Source of the DNA: Chromera velia
Lineage: Eukaryota; Sar; Chromeraceae
NCBI GenBank assembly: GCA_018398765.1
Contig: JAHBMJ010001095.1
Span: 53,575 to 117,574, forward strand
Length of the DNA stretch: 64,000 nt
Direction: 5' to 3'
Below the pieces are notes generated by a model. That model was given only the letters and a program-made list of their open reading frames with translations, was not told where the DNA came from and did not search any database. Positions 33,369 to 44,168 of the stretch are shown here, one piece after another. Positions within the stretch are counted from its first letter, which is position 1, and each line of letters starts with the position of its first letter. The position numbers were made by a program, and so were the translations under genes.

Positions 33369-35534
33369 GCCGATGGCTTTTCTTGTCACTGGGCTTTCAT
33401 CTTCGCTGACTCTCCCTCTGGCAGGGAATCTGCACAAGAAAGTGCTCCCCCTTTCCCTCTTTCACAGCCAGCCCCACCCGTTTTTAACTCTTCTTTGCAC
33501 CCTAGCGTTTTTTCGCAACTGCATACCCACTCTCATCAAGTTCCCTCTGGCATTCACTCTCCCCCTTTGCCCCAACCAATCCCTCCGTCTCGCCCTTATT
33601 TTTGCATAGAAGAAATAAGGAAAGTCCTCCGGTCCACAAAAGAAGAAAAGGCTGCAGGGTTCTCCGGACTCGCCCCCAACCACCTCTCCCTCTGCTTTCA
33701 ATATTCGCCTCTTTCTCGTGCTTTGTTATTTATCCATTTGAACTTAATTCACTTGACATCCGCTTGGCGAGATGAATGGAATGTAATTAAAATCTGTCCG
33801 GTTCCAAAGGGGCCTCCTTCCCCCGACCCTGGTGAATGGCGTCCGATTCATGTTGTCTCACTCTTACCAAAACTCTTTTCTTCACTCCTCTCTGCCCGTC
33901 TTACATCGCAAGTGAAGATTAACCATAGGCAGTTGGGTTTTCAGCAAGGGGTAGGAATAGGAGAAGCCATTAGAGCACTTACTGCGCTGATACAAAAGGT
34001 AAAGAAACGAAAGAAACCCTTGTTAGCATGCTTTGTAGACTTTAGCAAAGCCTTTGACTCCCTGCCCAGGGATGTTTTGTTTGAAATTTTACTGAAGCAA
34101 GGGGTGAGTGCAGTCGACATCAAAATGATTCGGGCAATATATACAAATGTGTACGAAAGCATCACTGGCAGCCCTTTTATGTTCAAGGAAGAGAAAGGGG
34201 TGAAACAAGGGGATCCTCTCTCCCCTCTTCTTTTCTTGATTTTTATCAATGATCTGCATGAAAGAGTGAAGGCTTCCGGTCGTGCAGAGGTTCTACTCGG
34301 TGGGGTTAAGTGCGATAGCCTTGGTTATGCCGATGACCTTATCCTCGTTGCTGAGAGCGTGTATGACCTGCAGGTCAGCTTGAATGAATTGAATTCTTTC
34401 TATGAAGAGAGGGGGCTCACTGTTAATTTAAAAAAGACGAAAATCATGCGTCTGTCCGACTCTTACCCTGCAATTGAAGGCAGGCTTATGTTTGGGGGAA
34501 AAGAAGTCGAGGGAGTGGGGTCGTATAAGTATCTGAGTGTTCTTTTCTTCGAAGGGGGAGACTTAAAGGAGGTAATAGAAGAGAGGCTTAGTATAGCGAA
34601 TAGACGGATGGGTCATGCAAAGAGCGTAGCACTCTCTTTAGGTCGCCTGCCCCCTGCAGCAAAAATTTTATGTTTATGCGCTTTCTGGTTGCCTGTTGCT
34701 CTATATGCGTTTGACTGTCTGCCTGTCCGTAAGTCAGACATGGATGCATTAGATGTCCTTCAATTACGCTTTGTCCATTGGGCTTTGAATCTGTCTCTCT
34801 CCTCTTTCTGTGTACCTACTTTGTGTGCTGTCGGTCTACTTCCTGCACGTGTGCATATGTCGATAAGACTTGCTGGGTATTTGACTAACTTAAAACATAT
34901 TGTCCTCAAGATGCCCGCGGGTGCCTGGTCGGCTTTAATGAATGGTGATTATCCTTTCTCTATGATGCACGCACAAAAATTGATTGGGTCGACCGGATTA
35001 GAAGAATTTGTGACTGTCAATCCAACTATCAGAAGAAGAAAGAAAGCCACCAAGGTTGGCCGTCTCCTTCTCTTAAGAGCAGTGATCAACCGGGAAGTTG
35101 ATGAATGGATTGATGGTTGTCTAGAAAGGGCCACTTCACGGGGGGCGGTTTTGCAGTTTGGCAGAGGCGTCAGACCGAATGTGTTCCAAACGTCTTATCC
35201 TACTGCCCAACGTTTGTCTCTCCTCTTCTTTTCCTCTACTTTTCTTTCATCCCCTTCGTCCCCCCGTTTCGTTTCCCTCCCTCGCGCTGCAATCTGGTCC
35301 TCAGGCCCTTTTTCAGCCTTGCTGTATATGTTGCTTGGTGGTCGCCTCCATGCACCGTACAGAGGGCCGGAAGACGCGGTTTGCCCTGCATGCAGGGGCA
35401 AAGCAGACGATCTACTGCACCGACTGTCAGTGATTGAATACACAGAAACAAGAGCAGATCGAGAGGCTCTGAATACAATTGTAACCGAAATTGAAGCCAA
35501 ATTAGACAAAGCCCAAGAAAGAGAGAGAAAGTAG
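33369..35534 (+). mobile_element. Non-LTR retrotransposon reverse transcriptase ORF, open, 5' truncated
   Basis: The frame stays open for 721 codons. RT motifs appear in order (residues counted from 33495): GEWRPIHVVSLLPK (motif 0/1 region), FVDFSKAFDSLPRD at about 178 (motif A, catalytic Asp), GVKQGDPLSPLLF at about 235 (motif B), YADDLILV at about 276 (motif C, two catalytic Asp), NLKKTKIM (D) and SYKYLSVLF (E). The C-terminus has CPACRGKADDLLHRL, resembling the CPxC...H knuckle of LINE-type RTs but lacking its last Cys. No endonuclease domain precedes it and no ATG lies near the start, so the element is a 5'-truncated LINE-like copy that still has an intact RT core. No stop or frameshift was found, so it is either recent or selected. 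It uses the GVKQGDPLSP and YADD forms typical of non-LTR elements. Confidence 0.85.
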
Positions 35535-36256
35535 TTGCTATCAAAAGACTCCATCCCTCTAAAACACGCCACGCAAAGCGAATTGTTAGCACGAATGAAA
35601 GTCACCCTGGTACTCAGACACTCACCCATACCGGCCCTGCGACTCTTGCGAAACATCTGTCTGTGCCCTCTATCGTAAGACCTGCGATTCAATGCATGTG
35701 ATGGTTACTTACCTCTCTTCCCGTCTCACCTTTTGAATGTTCTCTTTCCATTTCCCAAGTATATCTCCTGTCCCCCCTCTCCACCGGTCTTCCTGTCTGC
35801 CTCTACTGCCTAAGAGTCTCTGTTGCAGTTGTTGCACTCCTCCCACAGAAGGGAAACGACATCAGCAATTTAGAAAGTATCTTCTAGATGCAGGGTGTTT
35901 AGAGTTACAAGAATGAAGCCCCCTCCCGTTGTATGATGCAGGTCTGGCAAAAGGGTAATAAAGCATTATCCTAGACTCATGCACTGCATGATGGTCTATA
36001 GACCGATTAATAATAATAACGATGATGATGATATGTTTATAGATGTCAACATTGCCAAGACACTAGTAAGTTTCCCTGGAAACCCCACGTTTACTTACGT
36101 CACACTGATGTGGCGGCGGTTACACATTTTATTTAAATTAATTGTCAGGGTCAGAGACAGGAGACGGCCCGTATGGAGGCTAATATCCTCCCAACATAAA
36201 TCCTAATCATATACAAAAACGTACTATAATTAAATCAATTAATATCTATAGAATCC
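35535..36256. other. 3' flank of the retrotransposon, ending in microsatellite
   Basis: Non-coding sequence after the RT stop. A run of TAATAATAATAACGATGATGATGAT at 36007-36031 may be the microsatellite tail of the element. No gene is seen. Confidence 0.45.
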
Positions 36257-36383
36257 TAGGCGTCGGCTAAAGATACACCAATTCTGTAGGGTTACACAAT
36301 CACTTTTTTCAAAATATTTTATTTTAGATACATACATTGTTTTGTTTAATACACGTTTTAATAGAATTTTGATAAATAAATTA

Positions 36384-36515
36384 GTACACACTTTAGTGTG
36401 CATTAATTCAGACTATCACTTTGAGGAATGCATTAAGTACACACTTTAGTGTGCATTAATTCAAACCATCACTTTTAGGAATGCATTATTACACACTTTA
36501 GTGTATGTTAATTCT
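36384..36515. repeat. 53-bp tandem repeat, about 2.5 units
   Basis: TACACACTTTAGTGTGCATTAATTC-type unit starting at 36384, 36437 and 36489 (spacing 53, then 52). Each unit contains the palindrome-like ACACTTTAGTGT. Related TTATACACTT words follow at 36716 and 36759. Confidence 0.75.
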
Positions 36516-36974
36516 AGGTTTCATCTTAGTCTTCTTTTTCTTCTTCCTCAGGATGGTTTGAGGCCACTGCTTTTGGAGCAATGGTGTACGTCGTCAGCAA
36601 TACGGTAAGGAGAATTTTTGAGCATTGGAGGCAGGGGTAAAAGAGCAGACGCGGGAACACGGGGGGTGGGAGATATGGTGTTAAAAAATTTATCTAGAAT
36701 TATTGCACACTAATTGTTATACACTTTTATGTGTAATAAAGGGGAGGTTAGGGGTAATTGTTATACATTTAACTTTGTGTAACACTACAGAATTGGTATA
36801 GCTAAAGAAAAAAAAAAAGATCACCCAAATTAAACCCTTCACTTTTTCTTGACGAAGTCAACCGCACATAGGTGAGTCTAGCAGTGGACTCGGAGGCATA
36901 CCGAGCGGGCGTGGTCCACGCAAACTTTTTCAATTAAGGAGCCGATCATCAGGGAGGAAGGGGAGGTATAGGAA

Positions 36975-37540
36975 TGTCCGGCGCTAAGGGGGGACTTCCA
37001 AATCCGGGGAGCCTACGCTCCACAGAGGCTGGCAATTTTTGATACCACGGTAATAAACCCACACGCCGCTTTGAGGGAGAAGGTGACCTGGAATCAAGCC
37101 CTCAAAGTAGCAGTAGAAGAAAAGAAGAGAAAACATGGGCAGGCAAGTATGGACAGAGGGTATGACTTCACTCCATTCATGAGTGTGGTCAACGGCACGA
37201 TGGAGGGGGGGGCAAGGATGCTCTTGAAGAGGTTGGCCGAGTGATTGAGTAAGAAATGGGGGCAACATATGAGCAAGACATGCGGCCAGATCCAAGCCTG
37301 ATTGCAGATTGCCCACCTGAAAGCGGCAAGCGCGTGCATTCGGGAGATCAGAGGAGTGCAGGGGGAGGGTTAGGAGGAAGGAGGAATAGGCAGTGCGCTG
37401 GTTATGACAGAAGGATAAGAAGTACTTAGTAAATCCCAAAGTCAGAAAGAGGAGAGTTAAGTTTAAGATCACACGAGCGAGAGAGCTAGCAGCGAGAACA
37501 GTAAATAGGACAGAAGGAAAAGGTGGAAGAAGAACAGGCT
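36975..37540 (+). pseudogene. Decayed C-terminal region of a second non-LTR RT
   Basis: Translation from about 36975 gives [20 protein letters not shown], then [20 protein letters not shown] and RMLLKRLAE before a stop at 37243, followed in the same frame by LQIAHLKAASACIREIRG. This matches the conserved tail after the RT domain in many LINE-type proteins (a D-x-T-x-x-x-P block, a G-x-x-F-x-P-F block, an LKRLA helix and a final helix of small residues). Several in-frame stops and the lack of any RT core upstream show it is a dead fragment. It belongs to a different RT lineage from the open frame at 33.4-35.5 kb, whose C-terminus is unlike it. Confidence 0.65.
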
Positions 37541-38414
37541 AGACGCTAGAAACAAACTTTGAGTTAATGCCCCCCCCCTTTAAATTACTTTTTTTTCTTG
37601 TTTTTTTTTCTTTTTCAGTTAAACAACATATTATCATAGCTTTTTGTCTGATTCTGCCTTCACTGCGCAGACAGTCTTTTTCTCTTCACCTCTCTGTCTT
37701 CAGCATTTGACTGACAAGGGGAATAAGACCAACACACCACTTATAATGTAGAAGCTCAAGAAACCACTCTCATGCATATACGCATTCGATCCCCGGTCAA
37801 TTTTTAGACATTGACATCAGGCATCGCGTGCGTCCATATACTGATCGCTGCTTGAATTTTTTGTATGCCAACGCGCGCACAGATTATTTTTGCTATGATG
37901 CCTATATAGCTGGTGAAGATAGGTGCCTTAAACCACTCATTGTTTGTGTTAGTGACAAAACAATCACAAACGAAATGCAAACATCACAAGGTATGCACAA
38001 TTGAATCAGCAGCAAGCAGTGCAACCGACATGCATTAAAACGATCAATTTATACAAACACCAACAACCATAAACAACATCAAGCCCAACGCAATCAGAAA
38101 TGAAAAGAAATAAAAGGGTGACGCCAACAACTTTCTTTGATGTAGTGTGGGACAACATGCGCGATTTTTTGTTGTTTAAGTGTTACACAACCTCTATTGA
38201 AGTATTGTTCATGTGTTGCATAACTGTTGTTATATATTAAGTTAGTTAGTTAGTTAGAGGATGCCTAACCTCAGTTGGAGCGCTAAGCTCCCGGGCGGCA
38301 CATACATGTATGGTTGTTGTTTGTTAAGTCGCCGGTGGAGTTGATCAGTTAATCACTTTCTAAAATAGGGAGATAGACATTAAAAAGATAAACCGGATGC
38401 GAGCGTAGAAGCGA

Positions 38415-39080
38415 TCAAATGACATTACAGATGAAGAGTTCAGATGTATATGCACCGGGGAGTAGACAGTTACAATCATTTGAATTAATGGATTCCAGCT
38501 CAGCCAGGCAGTGCAGGAATTCTCTTTCATCCAGCCACTTGGCACATGAAGAAAGTCTATGCATGAAGTCATCAACACACCGAATACAAGAATCATGTAC
38601 ACAGAGTTTGTGGTCGCTACATTCAACAGACAGAGCACTGCTTTCGCCTTGAGGGTTAAATGAGAGCAGACGTAAGAAACCGAACAGAGAGCCGTCGGTT
38701 ACTGTGAGAGCAGATCGAGGGAGGGCAGAAAAAGAGTAAAGACCAGAGGTGGATTTGTTGCGAAGAAGAAACACAAACATGCGATGAGAGGAGGGAAAAG
38801 CTTGTTGAAGGGGGGTAAGCTTGACAAGAGGAGGGAAATGTGAAGAAGCGATAGCCCCCGCCCGCCGCGTGCAGACCTTTTCCACAACTGTATGTCTAGC
38901 TCTGCCCTTAAAGAAGAGAGAGCCGGTGCCTTGAACTCTCCATCGGTGCTGCCCGCTGGTGCCAGGGTGTTGCGGCACTCCCATCCCCAACGAAAAAACA
39001 AAATCTAGACCAGCCCAACGAAGCAGCCACAAGGAGGCTCTCGAATTAAAACTTTGGACAAGTGTTTCTCTTCCAGGCAC
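38415..39080 (-). CDS. Unrecognised 221-codon ORF inside the repeat district
   Basis: A single open frame that includes CVDDFMHRLSSCAKWLDERE and several Cys residues near the C-terminus. No known family is recognised, no introns are evident, and it ends just inside the palindrome's left flank. It could be a fragment of an element protein or chance. Length alone supports it. Confidence 0.25.
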   Translation of the reverse strand: MPGRETLVQSFNSRASLWLLRWAGLDFVFSLGMGVPQHPGTSGQHRWRVQGTGSLFFKGRARHTVVEKVCTRRAGAIASSHFPPLVKLTPLQQAFPSSHRMFVFLLRNKSTSGLYSFSALPRSALTVTDGSLFGFLRLLSFNPQGESSALSVECSDHKLCVHDSCIRCVDDFMHRLSSCAKWLDEREFLHCLAELESINSNDCNCLLPGAYTSELFICNVI

Positions 39081-39126
39081 GCAGCATTACAGCGGGAACG
39101 GTGTGTATGGTTTGCGAAAGCGAGTG

Positions 39127-40263
39127 ATGATACACCCGTCCTACCATCCGAGGCACTAACCAAAGAGGCCCCAGGAAATAGTGAATCGTGCATAAAGACC
39201 GACCACGCCAAGTACGATATCCAGACTGAATATTTGGGTGAATATTCGAAGACCAAGTGAAACGGCTCCAGAAAGGTTGATCGAGAAGTAAATCAGATTT
39301 CATCTAGCTTTCATGATTCTTCTTCTTCTCTTTCTTTCCAGAGGAAAACCGAACTTCTGACTGACTGACTGACTTAGATTAATAGATTCGTCGATTAATT
39401 GATAGGAGCTTTCCTCGGGAACTGACGATACACCCGTCCTACCATCCGAGGCACCAACCAAAGAGGCCCCAGGAAATAGTGAATCACGCATAAAGACCGA
39501 CCGCGCCAAGTACGATATCCAGACTGAATATTTGGGTAAATGAAGTTAGGTAGTGGGTCACCCCACAACCTGTTGGCTAGTAGATAAGACACTTACCAGG
39601 TGCAATCCCGGGCAGGACGAAGCATTGCGTCAGTCAATCAGTCAGTCAAAAGTCAGTCAGAAGTCAGTCAGTCTATTCACAGACATTCTATTGGTACTAC
39701 GGAAAAGAAGTGTCAGCTGGAAGTCATTCGGCTAGCTTGAAAATCAATAGATCCATCAAGTCTCTTCAGATATTACAGACGTTTCAGATGCTTTTGTAGT
39801 CGATTTGCAGCAGCACGCGTAGCCGTGGCCCCTGGACTCCATCAATACCGGAATGCCGTGGCCTTTGGAGTTCCTCTATCGCAGAGTCACAGAAATCTAC
39901 AGCCCGGGACCCTGGTCACCATTGAAGAGGCTTACCTACCTAAGTCAAGTAAGTTCCTCCTCGTGATCTCCCGAGGAAAGCTCCTATCAATTAATCGACG
40001 AATCTATCAATCTAAGTCAGTCAGTCAGTCAGAAGTTCGGTTTTCCTCTGGAAAGAAAGAGAAGAAGAAGAATCATGAAAGCTAGATAAAATCTGATTTA
40101 CTTCTCGATCAACCTTTTTGGAGCCGTTTCACTTGGTCTTCGAATATTCACCTAAATATTCAGTCTGGATATCGTACTTGGCGCGGTTGGTCTTTATGCG
40201 CGATTTACTATTTCCTGGGGCCTCTTTGGTTGGTGCCTCGGATGGTAGGACGGGTGTATCGTC
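39127..40263. repeat. Large inverted repeat, arms about 295 bp
   Basis: Left arm 39127-39420 and right arm 39969-40263 are near-perfect reverse complements; both include (CTGA)n and a GAAGAAGAAG run. The first about 120 bp of the left arm is repeated directly at 39421-39541, so the unit is present three times. The spacer between that third copy and the right arm is about 430 bp. Confidence 0.85.
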
Positions 40264-40715
40264 AGCGAGCACCACCAGCAGGCCACTCTAATTAAGTGTT
40301 GTTTAAGGTAAAAAAGAAAGGGAAAAAAAAAAATCTTCTCCGATCGCTTATTTTTTTTCTTTAGCCGACGCCTATAGATAGAATTTTATGTTTGCAAAAA
40401 TATGTTTTACAAGGCAAAATAATGTCATTATACCAATTAAAATTTATAAATCACATTATTTTTTACTAATTTAATCTTTATATAATTTGTAGATTTATTT
40501 CATTGGATTTTCTAGTGAGTTTTACAATAGGTTTTGCAAAAGAATTTCCCTTCCAAAAGAAATGCTTCTACCTGGGCTTCTACAAAACAAATTGATCGAT
40601 GAATTATTTTCTATCTTTACTTCCGTTCAAAGCATGCATGCATGCATGCTTTTTGTTGATATGAGGGGATGCGAATCACGCTAAGTCACGCAACTAATGT
40701 CCTCGATCGACAATT

Positions 40716-41380
40716 TCAGTTAGCATGCACACAGACATGGGGCCGATGATGTGGGAAGCATCGTCCTTTCTTCCTTCGTTGTTCTCTTTGATTCGCACTC
40801 GTTTCATTGTCAACAGAGAAAACCTTCTTCATGACGAAATCAAATGACACGATGTCACTTTAATAGCATGCACACGCAAATGCGGGAAGCTCTTTCTTTC
40901 TTGCTTGCTTGCTTGAAGTTCTTTCGATTCGCGCTTTCTTCATTGCCAATCCAGCAAACCTTCTTCATGAAGAAGTCAAGCATGAAGAAGTCAAGTGACA
41001 CAATGTCAGTCAGCATGCAACTGTATAGCCAAATTGGAGAGAGTTCGTGTTGACATGTGTTAATGGATCAATGCGCTAGGTCAACAAACCAACATTGCAT
41101 GTCATGCCCCGTGGTTGGCCAGAGCCTAAGTAGTGGCTCACCGGCTTTAACAGCCTCAATTCAAAATTCATTCACACATATGCGGGAAGCCCCTTCTTTC
41201 TTTCTTGTACGAAATGAAGTGACACAATGCCATTCAGCATGCACACACATTTGCGGGAGGCCCCTTCTTTCTTTCTTGTTTTGATGCGCACTCTCGTCAT
41301 TGCCAATCCAGCAAACCTTCTTCAAGCTAGTCTTCAAGACGAAACCAATTGCAACAATTTCAGTCAGCATGCAGCCCCTT
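40716..41380 (+). repeat. Diverged tandem repeats, unit about 130-150 bp
   Basis: Four partial copies share AGCATGCACAC, then ATGCGGGAAGC, CTTTCTTTCTTG, CATTGCCAATCCAGCAAACC and CTTCTTCA, starting near 40722, 40865, 41165 and 41235. A block at 41113-41160 (GGCCAGAGCCT..GGCTCACC..CTTTAAC) interrupts the array and has a relative at 52628. Confidence 0.7.
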
Positions 41381-41720
41381 CCTTCCTTCTTCTGTGGATC
41401 TGTCCTCTGCTTTTCATTAATTCTGTTTGCTACAGAGAGGCCCCATTCCTCTAGCTTCCATTTCTGGGACTCTTGCATGCCCTTTTGTTACAGAGTCAAC
41501 GGATGGGTCTTTTCTCTTCACGTATGTATTGATGAGCGATAGCGCCACCAAGCCTTCGGGTCGGACGGAAGAACGGAAGCACACGACCAAGAGAGAGACA
41601 CGCAACGAACGACAAGATCCCTCGCACATGCATACGCATACAGACACACACATATACATAGACGAAGGGTGCAAACCCATGAAAAAACCAGACGCGCAAC
41701 GAGCGGACCCCCCCCCCCCC

Positions 41721-41899
41721 NNNNNNNNNNNNNNNNNNNNNNNNNNNNNNNNNNNNNNNNNNNNNNNNNNNNNNNNNNNNNNNNNNNNNNNNNNNNNNNN
41801 NNNNNNNNNNNNNNNNNNNNNNNNNNNNNNNNNNNNNNNNNNNNNNNNNNNNNNNNNNNNNNNNNNNNNNNNNNNNNNNNNNNNNNNNNNNNNNNNNNN
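41721..41899. other. Assembly gap (179 N)
   Basis: Run of N bases directly after a poly-C tract of about 13, so the gap is probably a sequencing drop-out in a C-rich repeat. Confidence 1.
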
Positions 41900-42854
41900 T
41901 CGAAGGAATGAAAAAACGAATATCAAGAGACCACGCCGATGCGAACAAGAAGTTGAACCTCTTTCAAATAAGCATTGTGACAAGCACAAATACATAGTTG
42001 GAGAAGGAAAAGCAAAGTGCAAGGGTAAATGAACGGTAGGACGAGGGAAACGAAAGAGGGACAAGGGGAAATAAAGTGAGACGAGGGAGGAAAATAAATG
42101 GTAGGACGAAGAAGAAAAAGACACAAGAGCACGCAAAAACGACCTTGTCATGCAGGTTTGAGACCTTCTCTTTTTCTTTCTGTAAAAAAAGGCTGAAGCA
42201 ACACATCGTGTTCTTGATGCGCCGCCACATCCATCAGGCGGCCACTCCACGCAGGTCGATCGATCGGATGTTTGCGGTGACTGTCCAAATTTGCAGCGGG
42301 GAAGAAAAAACACTACAGAATAGCAGTACAGAATAAACCGCACATTTTGGAACGCCGCTGAAGAGCGTTCTCCCACATCCACCCATTGATCGATCGATTG
42401 ATCTATTGATTCTCGATGCAGCCACCATCCAGTCATCTCGAGTCAGTCACGTCATGCATAAAATGGGACCAAAGAAAGGTAGGCAGGGAACGAAAGCTAG
42501 GCAGAAAGAGGGGAAAAAACGGGGTGCGTGCGATTGCACGCCATGTACTTTTCACGATAGGCCTTTCTTTCTCCCAACGCGCTTGCAAGTGCGCGGCCCA
42601 ACCTTACTTTCTCACCAAATTGTTTTATTCTCTAACGCCAACAAGAAATAAATGCTGTCTACACCCGCCTGCCCCAAAGTGAAAGGAAGAAAGAGGGGGA
42701 AAAGGACGATTAGCTCTTCTGCATCTGACTCCTGAGGCGTCACCCCTGGATTGCCGGCTCGAGTCTTCACGCAGAAGCAGCACCTCAAGAAGAGGATTCT
42801 GCATGCAAATCGCAGGAATGAGACACAAAGGGGGTCATGTTCCTCCTTCTCTTT

Positions 42855-42918
<64 letters not shown>

Positions 42919-43258
42919 CGCGTGCGTTCAGCACATTCAAGCGTACACGCAAACATCCACAAGACTCTCGGTCATACGCGCGCACGCACGAAAGGATGCA
43001 CACTGCCGCGCAGATCAAACACGGCAAGCGGTACCGCAATCGCGCGACAGGCAGAGGGGCAGGCGCGCAGGCCCGCACACGCGCATACACGACTGTCAGA
43101 TCGTCGTGTCTGGTATGAATGTGGTAGAATTTGAACACGCACACGTCACACGCCGTTCGGCATCGGAAGTCATGCAGCGCGAAAACGCGGCCATGGTCAC
43201 GTCAGAGCAGATGAGATGCTAATCGACGCAAAGACAGCAAAGACAAGGACCCACGTAC
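41900..43258. other. Intergenic or intron with (AC)n microsatellite
   Basis: (AC)n occupies 42859-42917. The stretch lies downstream (minus strand) of the glyoxalase exon, so it may hold that gene's remaining exon(s). A possible minus-strand acceptor lies near 42805. No coding exon can be fixed. Confidence 0.4.
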
Positions 43259-44168
43259 CTGTAGAGGCCGACACAGCGTGCTTGATGGCGGAGGGTTTGT
43301 ACATCTCCCCGATGGATGAGTTGGACGAATGGCGCACATACGAGGGGGGGATGAACGTTCCCTTCTGTCCCTTGTTCTTCAGACGGTGCTGCATGATCAG
43401 AATGGCAGTCGGGGCGGAGTTTCCGGCCTCCTTGAGGATCTCCTCCAGCTCGGATTCAGAGAACGATTGGCAGATGTCTCCGTACACCAGTCGGCGACGG
43501 GTCAGATTCGTGAGGAGCTTTCCATCTGCCACCTCTGCGGGCGTGACGGACTTCATGAACTCTGCAAAAGGGGGTCGGCGCTTGAGCATCCTGCGCGCCT
43601 GCCTGGCAATGCAGCCGAGCTTGGTCCCTGCAGTCAAGGAGGCCCAAGAGCAGGTGACACCTTCGGCATAGCCCTCAAACTCTCTGTTGCTCTTTCCGAG
43701 GCAGAAGTCAGTGAGGATGCCGCAGTTACAGATCTCGATGTAGTACCCGTCGGGATCCCTGATGAAGTACTGAGTCAGCGTGTTGTCAAGGTTCCCGCCC
43801 TCAGATGCGGCCTTGCCTGCTCCTCGGGGCACGGAGACGTTCTGCTCGAAGGGGATGTTCATGTCCTTCAGTCGTTGGAAGACGACCTCCACGTTTTCAA
43901 CCTCCAAGGAGATGTGACACACGATCAGGTTGGTCCCGTCGTGAACGAGAGGGGCGCCTTTGATCAGGTGGAGTTCGCAATTTCCCATAGTGAACCACGC
44001 ACCGTGACGATCAAAGTTGGGCCGCTTGATCTGCTGCAGGCCCAACACATCGGAGTAGAAACTGGCAGACCGCCCCACATCCTCCACAATCAGCGCAATG
44101 TGATTGACGCACATCACAGACTTTCCGAGGCCGCGCCTCTCGACAGTCGGGTCCCAATGAAGCGCCAT
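43259..44168 (-). CDS. Glyoxalase/VOC-superfamily protein (3' end uncertain)
   Basis: The vicinal-oxygen-chelate fold binds a divalent metal and acts in glyoxalase, dioxygenase or epoxide-type chemistry; the substrate is not deducible. From ATG 44168 (MALHWDP) the first 150 residues hold one VOC module with its four usual ligand positions: H in VNHIALIV, E in CELHLI, H in CHISLEV and E in YYIEIC. There is also the typical FIRDPDGYYIE strand. About 150 further residues have no recognised domain. An alternative upstream ATG at 44237 would add a hydrophobic leader. At 43258 a good donor (ACAG|GTACGT) suggests splicing to an unplaced exon. If unspliced, the frame ends at 43197 with a hydrophobic segment (WVLVFAVFASISISSA) like a tail anchor. 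No introns occur within the domain. Confidence 0.75.

Larger units (their letters stand above)
36257..40374. mobile_element. 4.1-kb stretch bounded by a 17-bp terminal inverted repeat
   Basis: TAGGCGTCGGCTAAAGA at 36257-36273 is matched exactly, inverted, at 40358-40374. A TA lies at each outer edge, so the copy could be a 15-bp TIR with TA duplication (Tc1/mariner-like); no longer duplication was found. Inside are a 53-bp tandem repeat, a decayed RT C-terminus, an unknown ORF and a large palindrome, but no recognisable transposase. Either this is a non-autonomous DNA transposon loaded with nested insertions, or two separate solo ends. Confidence 0.45.

Noticed and set aside
37780-37800. ATTCGATCCCCGG as a tRNA T arm
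   Set aside because: No matching A box and no cloverleaf could be folded around it.
41417-42436. 339-codon minus-strand frame across the N gap
   Set aside because: About 60 of the codons are unknown bases, and the rest is Phe/Ser/Cys-rich low-complexity sequence.
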